A stretch of 64,000 nucleotides of DNA from DAOUKH01 sp965261455 (GTDB taxonomy: Bacteria; Chloroflexota; Dehalococcoidia; SHYB01). The notes under the pieces were generated by a model, which saw nothing but the letters and a program-made list of their open reading frames with translations, was not told the origin of the DNA and searched no databases. This document shows, in pieces, positions 33,408-41,508 of this stretch (its first letter is position 1; each line of letters opens with the position of its first letter). The DNA lies in contig OZ253453.1 in the NCBI GenBank assembly GCA_965261455.1, positions 2,976,001 through 3,040,000 on the forward strand. The letters are read 5' to 3'. Made by a program: the position numbers and the translations under genes.

Positions 33408-35215
33408 TACGGTGCCGCCTCCCCGTCCGCGACCGGCCGCCCCGCTTCTTCCTGGGCCCGAAGCTGCATGTCGTAGATCTCGCGGTAGATGCCGTCCTCC
33501 TCTTCGACCAGCTCCTCGTGCGTCCCCCGCTGCACGATGCGCCCCCGGTCGAGCACCAGAATCTGGTCGGCGCTCTTCACCGTCGAGAGGCGCTGCGCGA
33601 TGACGAACGTCGTCCGTCCCTTGATGAGCCGCTCCAGAGCGCGGCGGATCTCGAACTCGGTGCGCGTATCCACGCTCGAAGTCGAGTCGTCGAAGATCAG
33701 GATGCGCGGGTCGATGAGCAGCGTCCGCGCGATGGCGATCCGCTGTTTCTGGCCCCCCGACAGCGTGATGCCCCGCTCGCCGACCCACGTGTCGTAGCCG
33801 TTGGGCAGGCTCAGGATGAACTCGTGGATGTTGGCGATCTTCGCCGCCCATTCCACCCGTTCGCGGTTCGCCCCGGGGACCCCGTAGGCGATGTTCCCCT
33901 CGATGGTGTCGGAGAATAGAAAGACGTCCTGCTGCACGATGCCGATGCTGCCGCGCAGCGACTCCAACGTGAGGTCGCGCACGTCCTGGCCGTCGATGGT
34001 GACTGCCCCGGAGGTCGCGTCGTAGAAGCGCGGGATCAGATGGACGATGGTGCTCTTGCCGCTGCCCGTCTTGCCGAGCAGTGCGACGATCTCGCCCGGT
34101 TCCGCCTCGAAGCTGATCTCTTCCAGCACCGGACTCGCCGCGGAGTAGCCGAACGCGACCTTGTCCATGACCACGCGCCCACGCGCGCCGTTGAGGTCGA
34201 CCGCGCCGGGCCCGTCTTTCACCGGCGAGTCGGCGTCCAATATCTCGAAGATGCGCTCACCCGACGAGATCGCCCTCGACTGCAGGTTGAGCAGGAAGCC
34301 GCTCATCCGCACCGGCATCTGGAGCATCGCCATGTACAGGATGAACTTCGTGAGGTCGCCCGGCGACATCACACCGTCGATCACCCGGTGTCCGCCGAAC
34401 CAGAGGATGAGGACGGTAAGCCCGGTGAAGGTGAAGACCAGTACCGGGGCGTTCGTCGCCTGCACTCGGACCGCGGCGAGGTTCTCGTCGGCGAGGTCCT
34501 GCGCCTTGGCGGCGAACTTCGCCTCCTCCCGCCCCTCCGCGGTGAACACCTTCACCACCTTCACACCGCTCAGGCTCTCCTGGAGCAGCATACCGAGCTC
34601 GCCCATGTACTCCTGCGCCCGCGTCCAGATGCCCCGCAGTGTCCGGCTGATGCTCCACCCCCGGACGATGATGAACGGCACGAAGCTCAGGCACATCAGG
34701 GCCAGCAGCCAATCGATGGTGAGCAGCAGCACGGAGGCGCCGATCACGAGAAGCACGAGGTACGACATCCGCACCACGCCGAGGTTGATGAACCACCGGA
34801 TGCCCTCGACGTCCGCCGTGGCCCGGGACATCAGCTGCCCCGTCTGCTGCCGGTCGTGGTAGGCGAAGCTCAGCCGCTGCAGGTGGACGAAGATCTGGTT
34901 ACGCATGTCGTAGGCGACAAGCTGCGCCAGCTTCTCCCGAAGGTAGGTCTCGAAGTAGGCGAAGACGCCCCGCAGTACCGCCACGCTCAGGAGCAGCGCC
35001 CCGATGACCACCAAGACGTCGCGGTCGTCGGCCTCCACGATCCGGTCGATCGACTCGCCGATGAGAAAAGGCAGCGCCAGGAAGAGGGCCGTACTCCCAA
35101 GCAGGGCCGCGTAAGCGGCTAGGACGTCCTTCCTATAAGGGCGCAGATAGCCGAGAATTCGGAGCCAGGTACGCATAAGCCACGCGGGAGCGCCCGCCGT
35201 CGGCCCCTCCCGCAC
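33407..35215 (-). CDS. ABC exporter half-transporter, subunit with degenerate ATP site
   Basis: 602 aa from GTG 35215, or 589 aa from ATG 35176 (MRTWLRILGYLRPYRKD, where family similarity begins). Membrane domain, then nucleotide-binding domain: Walker A GKTGSGKST, signature LSGGQKQR intact. Walker B ends in Asp (ILIFDDSTSSVD) where the catalytic Glu is expected, and the switch His is replaced by Gln (VIAQRLSTV). So its own ATP site is degenerate and it lends its good signature to the partner. A TATAAT box 5 nt before GTG 35215 favours a leaderless GTG start. Confidence 0.92.
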   Translation of the reverse strand: MREGPTAGAPAWLMRTWLRILGYLRPYRKDVLAAYAALLGSTALFLALPFLIGESIDRIVEADDRDVLVVIGALLLSVAVLRGVFAYFETYLREKLAQLVAYDMRNQIFVHLQRLSFAYHDRQQTGQLMSRATADVEGIRWFINLGVVRMSYLVLLVIGASVLLLTIDWLLALMCLSFVPFIIVRGWSISRTLRGIWTRAQEYMGELGMLLQESLSGVKVVKVFTAEGREEAKFAAKAQDLADENLAAVRVQATNAPVLVFTFTGLTVLILWFGGHRVIDGVMSPGDLTKFILYMAMLQMPVRMSGFLLNLQSRAISSGERIFEILDADSPVKDGPGAVDLNGARGRVVMDKVAFGYSAASPVLEEISFEAEPGEIVALLGKTGSGKSTIVHLIPRFYDATSGAVTIDGQDVRDLTLESLRGSIGIVQQDVFLFSDTIEGNIAYGVPGANRERVEWAAKIANIHEFILSLPNGYDTWVGERGITLSGGQKQRIAIARTLLIDPRILIFDDSTSSVDTRTEFEIRRALERLIKGRTTFVIAQRLSTVKSADQILVLDRGRIVQRGTHEELVEEEDGIYREIYDMQLRAQEEAGRPVADGEAAP

Positions 35216-35220
35216 CCGCC

Positions 35221-35226
35221 ATTATA
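35221..35226 (-). promoter_or_regulatory. -10 box (TATAAT) of the exporter operon
   Basis: Perfect TATAAT on the minus strand, 5 nt before GTG 35215. No clear -35. The distance suggests that the transcript begins at or next to the start codon (leaderless mRNA). Confidence 0.5.
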
Positions 35227-35280
35227 GCAACGCCGGGCTGCTGTGCCTTGCGTCATGGGTGATTCCGAGAGCTAGCCGCA

Positions 35281-35559
35281 TCACTTGCCCTCTTGCTCCT
35301 CGATGAAAGGGATGGGGCGGGTCGAACTCCGGTCGGGTAACTCCAGTTCGACACCCCGCGGCACGTTTTCGATCAGCCACTGCCCAAGGGGTTTTCGCTC
35401 TGATGCCTTCGCCTCCCACACCGAGACGGGCACGACGACGAAGGATTTCCGCACGCCGATGCGTTGCGGCCCCTCTTCTTCGGCGAGCCGCAAGATCTCA
35501 GACAACCGAGCCTTGGCCTCGGCTACGGTCCAGACGCGGTTGTGTTTCGATTGAGACAC
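35281..35559 (-). CDS. Phd/YefM-type antitoxin
   Basis: 92 aa from GTG 35559. The N-terminal DNA-binding fold is typical: VWTVAEAKARLSEILRLAEEEGPQRIGVRKSFVVVPVSVWE. An acidic tail (ELELPDRSSTRPIPFIEEQE) could bind a toxin. No toxin gene is seen on either side: the 54 bp to the exporter promoter are too short and the upstream gene is an ATPase. It is probably an orphan antitoxin or small repressor. Confidence 0.75.
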   Translation of the reverse strand: MSQSKHNRVWTVAEAKARLSEILRLAEEEGPQRIGVRKSFVVVPVSVWEAKASERKPLGQWLIENVPRGVELELPDRSSTRPIPFIEEQEGK

Positions 35560-35655
35560 GAGCTACATTCCCAGTGGGGCAAGGCGAGATAGTCCAAAGG
35601 TAGACTATCTTTTGGGAGTCCCTTCGTCGACGCAGGTTTGCGGTGCCCTTGGCCC

Positions 35656-36849
35656 CTAGGCGCTGAGCCACGCGTCGCCGGGCATGATGCGCCGCATGAA
35701 GTCGTTGAAGAGCGGGACGGTAAAGGCGGTATCTCCGTGGCTCGGACTCCACGCCATGCCTTTGTTGATCACTTGGCTGCGCGTCGGGGCCAAAGAGGTC
35801 ACGGGACGGTCCAGGACATGGGCGATGACGCCGGAACGATGCGGACCCGGACCGAGTTGGGCCATCGCCCGTAGGTATCGCTTTTCGACCGGCGTCAGCC
35901 GCTCGAACCTGACTAGGAAGAAGCTCTCATCGAGACCGGCGATAGCCTGCCTAGAAGCGTCTTCAACGTTGGAAACCGTGATGGGAGAGCGTTCGGCGAC
36001 GTCCCAAACGTGTTTCCCCCACTCCTGCAGGAAGTAGGGGTAGCCTTGTGTTTTGGCGATGATGGCGTCGAGTGCGGGAGATTCTATCGCCACGCCTTCG
36101 TCTTGCGCGGGTTTGGCGACCGCGCGCTTGGCGTCTTCAGGCGGCAGCGCGCCGATTTCATGGAAGTCGAAGAGCCGCTCGGCGTAAGACTTCGCCTTCC
36201 CCATGCGGCCTCGCACCTGGGGCAGGCCCGCCCCGATCATGGTCACGGGCAGCCTCCGCTGCGCCGTCCGGTGCAGCGCCATGATCAACGCCGAGAGCTC
36301 CTCCTCCTGCACGTATTGGAGCTCATCGGCGAAGATCGCCACGCAGCTCGCATCCGCCTTGGCGGCGGCGCCGACGGCTTCGAGGAGGTCCTGTAAGTCG
36401 GCTTCCAAGTCTCCGTTGTCCGCCACTCCGGGTTCAGGGTCGAAATCCAAGCCGATCTCGATGTCCTGGTACTGCACCTTCAGGGACCGGACAAACCCCG
36501 TAAGTACCCGCAGCGCGCGTTGCGCCAGCAGCTTTGCGGCCTCTCTATTCGAAAGTTTGAGCAAGGCCAGACGCAGCTGCGGCGCCAGCGTGGAGGGAAG
36601 GGAGCGGTTTTCCGGCGCTTCGATTCGGAGGGCGCGGACGCCGGACGCCTCGGCGTCCTCCCGGATTCGGTCCAGCAGCACCGTTTTCCCCACACCCCGC
36701 AATCCGACCAGCATGCTGCTTTTGCTTGGGCGCCCAAGCTTGGTGCGCTCCAATGCGATCCGCGCTCTCTCCCGGATATCATCGCGGCCGGCCAGTTCCG
36801 GAGGCTGCGTCCCCGCTCCGGGAGCAAAGGGGTTGCGAATCGGGTCCAT
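35656..36849 (-). CDS. AAA ATPase with C-terminal winged-helix-like region
   Basis: 397 aa from ATG 36849. N-terminal AAA/STAND-like ATPase of the archaeal-type or Orc1/Cdc6-like group: ELAGRDDIRERARIALER, Walker A GLRGVGKTVLLDRI, Walker B VAIFADELQYV, sensor-1-like VTMIGAGLPQV, and IIAKTQGYPYFLQEWGKHVWD. The C-terminal segment (RLTPVEKRYLRAMAQLGPGPH, SQVINKGMAWSP) resembles a winged helix. It could be a DNA-binding regulator, a mobile-element ATPase or a replication-initiator relative. The AT-rich, repeat-laden stretch just upstream suggests that it controls or binds its own 5' region. Confidence 0.8.
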   Translation of the reverse strand: MDPIRNPFAPGAGTQPPELAGRDDIRERARIALERTKLGRPSKSSMLVGLRGVGKTVLLDRIREDAEASGVRALRIEAPENRSLPSTLAPQLRLALLKLSNREAAKLLAQRALRVLTGFVRSLKVQYQDIEIGLDFDPEPGVADNGDLEADLQDLLEAVGAAAKADASCVAIFADELQYVQEEELSALIMALHRTAQRRLPVTMIGAGLPQVRGRMGKAKSYAERLFDFHEIGALPPEDAKRAVAKPAQDEGVAIESPALDAIIAKTQGYPYFLQEWGKHVWDVAERSPITVSNVEDASRQAIAGLDESFFLVRFERLTPVEKRYLRAMAQLGPGPHRSGVIAHVLDRPVTSLAPTRSQVINKGMAWSPSHGDTAFTVPLFNDFMRRIMPGDAWLSA

Positions 36850-36851
36850 AC

Positions 36852-36903
36852 AGCCATCTTATAGCAAGCTTATCCAAACTTATAGAGTAATTATAAGATG
36901 GCT
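36852..36903. promoter_or_regulatory. 12-bp inverted repeat in AT-rich region upstream of the AAA ATPase
   Basis: AGCCATCTTATA (36852-36863) and TATAAGATGGCT (36892-36903) are perfect inverted copies 28 bp apart, starting 3 bp from the ATPase ATG. Between and beyond them, to about 36990, CTTATA/TATAAG-like hexamers recur (36879, 36959) in strongly AT-rich DNA. This is a candidate operator or initiator-binding region. No gene lies in 36850-37067. Confidence 0.5.
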
Positions 36904-37067
36904 AAACTTGCTCTAATAGGCATCGCCGAGAAGGCCAAGTATAGAAAACTTACTATGACTTATAAGAAAACCATAAAGTAGCAAAGCTCGCTATAACTGG
37001 ACTCAGCGGGGCACCCGCGCGTGGGGCGCGGGGTTGCATTAGTAATCTTTCTGCGCTAGCCCGCCGC

Positions 37068-37835
37068 CTACCGCCGCCCAATCGCCTTGAGCGCGGCGGA
37101 GGCAGCCGAGCCGACGGCGCGGGTGTCCGACAGGACCGGGCACAGACGGAAGCCTTGCTCGAAGCGTTCCAGTGCCTCCTGGGGGCCGCCGCAGTGCACG
37201 CCGGCGACTAGGCCGGCGCGGTTGGCGGCGTCGAGGACGGCTTGGCAGGCCTCGGCGTGCTCTTTCGACGCGGCGTACCGGCCGGGGTTGGCGAGGCCCA
37301 TCGTCTGGGCCAAGTCCATGGGGCCGATGTAGAAGCCGTCGATTCCCGGCGCCTGCGCGATGTCGTCGAGCCGCCCGATGGTGTCGATGTGCTCGATCAT
37401 CACCAGGCAGACGATTTCGTCGTTCGCCTTCTCGATGTAGTCGGCGCCCGCGTAGTTGCGCACGCGGTTGGGGCCGACGCTGCGGTAGCCGATGGGCGGA
37501 TAGCGGCAGGCGCCGCCGGCCCGCTCCGCCTGCTCGCGCGTGCTGATCAGCGGCACGATCACCCCGTAGGCCCCCGCGTCGAGGACCCACTGCATGTAGC
37601 TGGGATCGTTCCACGGCACCCGGACCAGCGGAACGGTGTCGGTCTGGCTGATGGCCTGGAGCCAGGTGGCGGCGCGGTCGGGGCCGATGCCCATGCCGTG
37701 CTGCATGTCCAGCGTCACCGCGTCGAACCCGGCGAAGGCCATCGTCTCGGCCATCAGCGGGTCCGCCGTGCTCATCCAGCCCATGTTGGCGGGCTGGTCG
37801 TCGCGCCACATCTGCCTGAGCTTATTCGGACGCAT
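37068..37835 (-). CDS. HpcH/HpaI-type aldolase
   Basis: 255 aa. Metal-dependent class II aldolase of the pyruvate/2-keto-3-deoxy-acid family: GWMSTADPLMAETMAFAGFD, VTLDMQHGMG (the usual aspartate plus histidine of the active site), VPLVRVPWNDPSYMQWVLDAGAYGVIVPLI, MIEHIDTI with a metal-binding Glu, and DGFYIGPMDLA with a metal-binding Asp. It splits 4-hydroxy-2-keto acids to pyruvate and an aldehyde. It lies 52 nt downstream of the D-aminoacylase-like gene and may share its transcript. Confidence 0.92.
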   Translation of the reverse strand: MRPNKLRQMWRDDQPANMGWMSTADPLMAETMAFAGFDAVTLDMQHGMGIGPDRAATWLQAISQTDTVPLVRVPWNDPSYMQWVLDAGAYGVIVPLISTREQAERAGGACRYPPIGYRSVGPNRVRNYAGADYIEKANDEIVCLVMIEHIDTIGRLDDIAQAPGIDGFYIGPMDLAQTMGLANPGRYAASKEHAEACQAVLDAANRAGLVAGVHCGGPQEALERFEQGFRLCPVLSDTRAVGSAASAALKAIGRR

Positions 37836-37887
37836 GACATCCCCCGTCCTTTCTCCGCTCCGTAGCGGGAACGGCGGCGGCGCGCCC

Positions 37888-39573
37888 CTAACGACCGTGA
37901 CGCAGGACGCGGCCGGGCAGGGTCTCGGTCGGCTCGCCGCCGATCAGCAGCGCCTCGCCGTTGACGATGACCTCGCGGACGCCGGCGGCCTGCTTCACGT
38001 GGCGGGACTCGCCGCCGGGCAGGTCGTTCCATATCTCCATGGGCCTGGGGCCGACGGTGTCGGGGTCGAAGATGCAGAGATCGGCGCAGGAGCCGGGGGC
38101 GATGACGCCGCGCCCTTCGAGCCCCGCCAGCCGCGCCGGTGTCGAGGTGAGCGCGGCGACGCCCGCTTCCAAGGACATCAACTGCTTGTCGCGCACCCAC
38201 CGGCCAAGGAAATAGGTGGGATAGTCGACGCCGCTCATGGTGTGCAGATGGGCGCCCGCGTCGGAGATGCCGACGATCGTGCCCGGGCTCGCGATCATCG
38301 CCGCGACCGCCTCGTCGTCGCCGTTGGTCACGCCGTGGTAGGCGAACTCGGTCTCCAGTTGCTCCTCGCGGGCGATGCGGAAGAAGAGCTCGCCGGGTTC
38401 CTCGCCCGTCTCCGCCGCCGCGTCGTTTACCAGCCGGCCGTCGAGCCCGCGGTGGCGGTCCGTGGCCGCGATGGCGACGGCGAGGCGCTCGGACCCGGCC
38501 CCGCCTTGCGAGAAGCGAGGCCGCATCTCCTCGATCAGCCGGCGCCGGAGGTCCGCGTCTTCGAGCTCGCGGAGCTTGGTCTCCGTAGGCCGCGCCATGA
38601 AGTCGCGCCACAGCTGCGATCTATTGAACGCGTGCGTTTCCCGCAGGTTGAAGTGCATGTCCATCCGCTGGCAGCGCATTACCGCGTAGACCATCGCGCC
38701 GAGCTCTTGGGCGTGCTCCATATAGTCGAGAAGGACCCGCCACTGGCCGGGGTAGGCGTCGCGCTGGTTGAACTCGTTCCAGTTCACCGGCCGGCCCGTC
38801 CGAGCCGCCAGCGTGTAGAGCTGGTCTTTGTCCTCCTGGACGAACTCGAGCGACTTGGTCCGCGGATTGATCCCGATAATGCCGCGCCCCAGATCTCGGA
38901 GGACGCCGGCCAACTCGAAGATCTCGTCTTCGTGCGCCACGAAGGAGGGGATCGGCTCGCCGAATTCGCCCTTCTGGTGGGCGACCCGCGACGTGGTGAA
39001 CCCGATCCCGCCGGCGTCCATCCCCTCGCGCACCATCGACCGCATCGTCGCGATCTCGTCTGGCGTTGCCTCGCGCTCGTGGGCCTCGGGCCCGAGCACC
39101 CACCGTCGCACCGCCGAGTGTCCCACCTGCGCCGCGACGTTGATCCCCAGCCCCCGCCGTTCCAGCCACGACAGATACTCCGGCAGGGTCTCCCATTCCC
39201 AGGGGAGGCCGTTGATCAGCGTCTCCTTGGAGACGCCCTCGACGCAGCTGAACGTCCCCATCGTGTAGTCGCGGTCCTCGGCGCGCACCGGCGCCATGCC
39301 ATAGCCGCAGTTACTCATCACGATGCTCGTCGTCCCGTGGTAGCAGGAGGGCGTGCAGAGCGGGTCCCAGGCAAGCTGCGCGTCGTAATGCGTGTGGATG
39401 TCGACGAACCCCGGCGCGACGACGAGCCCCTCGGCGTCGACGATGCGCCGCGCCAAGCCGTTGACGTCGCCGGTCTCGGTCACCCGACCATCGGACACCG
39501 CGACCGCCCCATGGCGTGAAGGCCCGCCGCTCCCATCCACAATCCGCGCGTTGCGAATCAGCAGGTCATGCAT
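37888..39573 (-). CDS. N-acyl-D-amino-acid deacylase-like amidohydrolase
   Basis: 561 aa from ATG 39573 (MHDLLIRNARIVDGSG). Longer in-frame starts lie over the hicB gene and are rejected. Amidohydrolase superfamily, D-aminoacylase group: metal motif GFVDIHTHYDAQLAWDP, SIVMSNCGYGMAPVR, DAGGIGFTTSRVAHQKGEFG, and the final Asp in IVGISDAGAHLHTMSGVD. C-terminal GSCADLCIFDPDTVGPRP closes the beta-sandwich. Hydrolyses N-acyl-D-amino acids or related amides; the substrate is not defined by sequence. Confidence 0.9.
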   Translation of the reverse strand: MHDLLIRNARIVDGSGGPSRHGAVAVSDGRVTETGDVNGLARRIVDAEGLVVAPGFVDIHTHYDAQLAWDPLCTPSCYHGTTSIVMSNCGYGMAPVRAEDRDYTMGTFSCVEGVSKETLINGLPWEWETLPEYLSWLERRGLGINVAAQVGHSAVRRWVLGPEAHEREATPDEIATMRSMVREGMDAGGIGFTTSRVAHQKGEFGEPIPSFVAHEDEIFELAGVLRDLGRGIIGINPRTKSLEFVQEDKDQLYTLAARTGRPVNWNEFNQRDAYPGQWRVLLDYMEHAQELGAMVYAVMRCQRMDMHFNLRETHAFNRSQLWRDFMARPTETKLRELEDADLRRRLIEEMRPRFSQGGAGSERLAVAIAATDRHRGLDGRLVNDAAAETGEEPGELFFRIAREEQLETEFAYHGVTNGDDEAVAAMIASPGTIVGISDAGAHLHTMSGVDYPTYFLGRWVRDKQLMSLEAGVAALTSTPARLAGLEGRGVIAPGSCADLCIFDPDTVGPRPMEIWNDLPGGESRHVKQAAGVREVIVNGEALLIGGEPTETLPGRVLRHGR

Positions 39574-39659
39574 GGCCGCAGGATACCACGCACGAGGGGT
39601 GGGGAAGCACAGCCGTTTAACGGAAGTTGCGCGATCACAATCGACCCTGACCCCCTCGA

Positions 39660-40106
39660 TCACGTCCGTTGGTGGACTGGCGTCCTGCTGTCCCCGACTA
39701 CCAGGCCGCGCCCAACGGCCCGGAGGGCCTTCTGGACCTGACTGATATGTGAGCGGTGGTCGGGGTCGGTCAGTTTGCGCACGGCCGACTCGCTGATGCC
39801 CAGCCTGCGGGCGACCTCTACTTTGGTGATGCGTTGGTCGCGCATCGCCGAGTAGAGCGCGAGCTTGGCCGCAACCACGGCCGGTACGGCGACGATCTCC
39901 TGACCATCGACTGCCTGGCTGGGAGTGGGGATGTCCCATTTCTCGTGGACGTATCCGGCTAGGGCGGTGGCAAGGGCATCTTCCGCCATGAGTAAGGCTT
40001 CGGACCGGTCTCTCCCGCCGGTGATGGCCTCCAGAACATCGGGAAAGGTGACGACCAGTCCCCCGTCTTCATCAGGGGTAAGTTCACATGGGTAGGCATA
40101 CATCAT
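39660..40106 (-). CDS. hicB: HicB antitoxin
   Basis: 148 aa. The N-terminal RNase-H-like HicB fold is YPCELTPDEDGGLVVTFPDVLEAITGG followed by SEALLMAEDALATALAGYV. The C-terminal helix-turn-helix (ITKVEVARRLGISESAVRKL) lets it repress the operon. It binds and blocks HicA. It lies 3 nt downstream of hicA, the usual toxin-first order. Confidence 0.92.
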   Translation of the reverse strand: MMYAYPCELTPDEDGGLVVTFPDVLEAITGGRDRSEALLMAEDALATALAGYVHEKWDIPTPSQAVDGQEIVAVPAVVAAKLALYSAMRDQRITKVEVARRLGISESAVRKLTDPDHRSHISQVQKALRAVGRGLVVGDSRTPVHQRT

Positions 40107-40109
40107 CGC

Positions 40110-40316
40110 TCAGAACTCCTGTCTGTTGATTCCCAGTTGCCGCAGGACCACGGCCAGCACGGCCTTTGACATCTCACCCCGCTGCACGGTAGCGAACCGG
40201 GAGCCGATGTAGAGTCGGCCATGACTCCCCTTGCCATGAGCTGGATCAAAGCGGAATTCCTGTCCGGTGTTACGGGCGTACCTCCTAGCGCGCCTGACAA
40301 ACCCTCGACCGTTCAT
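40110..40316 (-). CDS. hicA: HicA mRNA-interferase toxin
   Basis: 68 aa, double-stranded RNA-binding-like fold. GKGSHGRLYIGSRFATV holds the catalytic histidine, and GEMSKAVLAVVLRQLGI is the conserved end. It cleaves mRNA and stops growth unless bound by HicB. The gene appears intact, so the pair may be functional. A palindrome lies just upstream. Confidence 0.92.
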   Translation of the reverse strand: MNGRGFVRRARRYARNTGQEFRFDPAHGKGSHGRLYIGSRFATVQRGEMSKAVLAVVLRQLGINRQEF

Positions 40317-40325
40317 GGCACGATA

Positions 40326-40345
40326 ATCGCACCTTAGGGTGCGAT
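40326..40345. promoter_or_regulatory. Probable HicB operator
   Basis: ATCGCACC-ttag-GGTGCGAT, a perfect 8-bp inverted repeat 9 nt upstream of the hicA start. This is the expected place for HicB autoregulation. Inferred from symmetry and position. Confidence 0.55.
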
Positions 40346-40458
40346 AAGCAAGTGTCGGTGGGCCCCTCGCTCCGTCCGCCCGCCCCCGCGCCCCGTGCGC
40401 TGCATTGCACTACAATGGGCCGCGGCCTGCGGCAGGCCTTGAAGAGGGGGACGCCACG

Positions 40459-41508
40459 ATGACATCGGATTCCACGGCGGGCTCGCGGCGCATGCTCGAC
40501 GCCTGCCGCCTGCGTGAGGTGGACGCCACACCGGTGTGGTTCATGCGCCAGGCGGGCCGCTGCTTCCAGGAGTACCGCGACCTCCGCAAGAAGTACGAGA
40601 TCCTGACGATCGCCAAGACCCCCGAGCTCTGCGCCCAGGTCACCCTCCTGCCCGTCGACCGGCTCGGCGTCGACGCTGCGGTGATGTTCGCCGACATCAT
40701 GCTGCCCCTCGAGGGCATGGGCATTCCCTTCCACATCGAGCCCGACACCGGCCCCATCATCCACGACCCCATACGCACCGAGGCCCAGATCGACGCCATC
40801 CGCGTCATCGATGCCGCCGAGGCGACCCCCTACCTCTTCGACGCCATTCGCCTGATCCACCGGCAGCTCGATGGTCGCGCCGCCCTCGTCGGCTTCTCCG
40901 GCTCTCCCTTCACCCTCGCCTGCTACATGATCGAGGGCCGCCCCTCCCGCAACTATGACAAGGCCAAAGGACTCATGCTCGCCCGCCCCGACCTCTGGGC
41001 CACGCTGATGGAGAAGACCACGCAAGTGGTCGTCCGCTACCTCCGCGAGCAGGTCGCCGCCGGCGCCGAGGTCATCCAGATCTTCGATAGCTGGGTCGGC
41101 GTCCTCAGTCCGGGGCAGTACGAAACGTCGGTGCTGCCCTACGTGACCCGCATCTTCGACGCCCTCCGCGACACCGGCGTGCCCAGCGTCCACTTCGGCA
41201 CGGGGAACGCGTCGCTGCTCGACCTGATGCGCGACGCGGGCAGCGACATCATGAGCCTCGACTGGCGCGTCGATCTCGACGCTGCCTGGGCGCGGATCGG
41301 CTACGACAAGGGGGTGCAGGGCAACCTCGACCCCGCCCTCCTCCTCGCGCCCTGGGAGACCATACGCGACGGCGTCCGCGACGTCCTGCGCCGCGCCGAC
41401 GGCCGCCCCGGCCACGTCTTCAACCTCGGCCACGGCGTTCTGCCCGACACCAACCCCGACGACCTCAAGCGCATCGTCGACCTGGTGCACGAGGAGAGCC
41501 GCCGGTGA
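40459..41508 (+). CDS. hemE: Uroporphyrinogen decarboxylase
   Basis: 349 aa from ATG 40459 (GAGGGGG upstream). Removes four acetate carboxyls from uroporphyrinogen III to give coproporphyrinogen III in heme synthesis. Motifs: ATPVWFMRQAGR with the substrate-binding arginines, AAVMFADIMLPLEGMGI with the catalytic Asp, FSGSPFTLACYMIEG, VIQIFDSWVGVLSP, and the end FNLGHGVLPDTNPD. It overlaps hemH by 4 bp (GTGA). Confidence 0.96.
   Translation: MTSDSTAGSRRMLDACRLREVDATPVWFMRQAGRCFQEYRDLRKKYEILTIAKTPELCAQVTLLPVDRLGVDAAVMFADIMLPLEGMGIPFHIEPDTGPIIHDPIRTEAQIDAIRVIDAAEATPYLFDAIRLIHRQLDGRAALVGFSGSPFTLACYMIEGRPSRNYDKAKGLMLARPDLWATLMEKTTQVVVRYLREQVAAGAEVIQIFDSWVGVLSPGQYETSVLPYVTRIFDALRDTGVPSVHFGTGNASLLDLMRDAGSDIMSLDWRVDLDAAWARIGYDKGVQGNLDPALLLAPWETIRDGVRDVLRRADGRPGHVFNLGHGVLPDTNPDDLKRIVDLVHEESRR

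Noticed and set aside
36850..36990. Chromosomal replication origin
   Set aside because: AT-rich and repetitive, but no DnaA-box cluster is seen and dnaA or dnaN are not nearby. Operator or mobile-element function is more likely.
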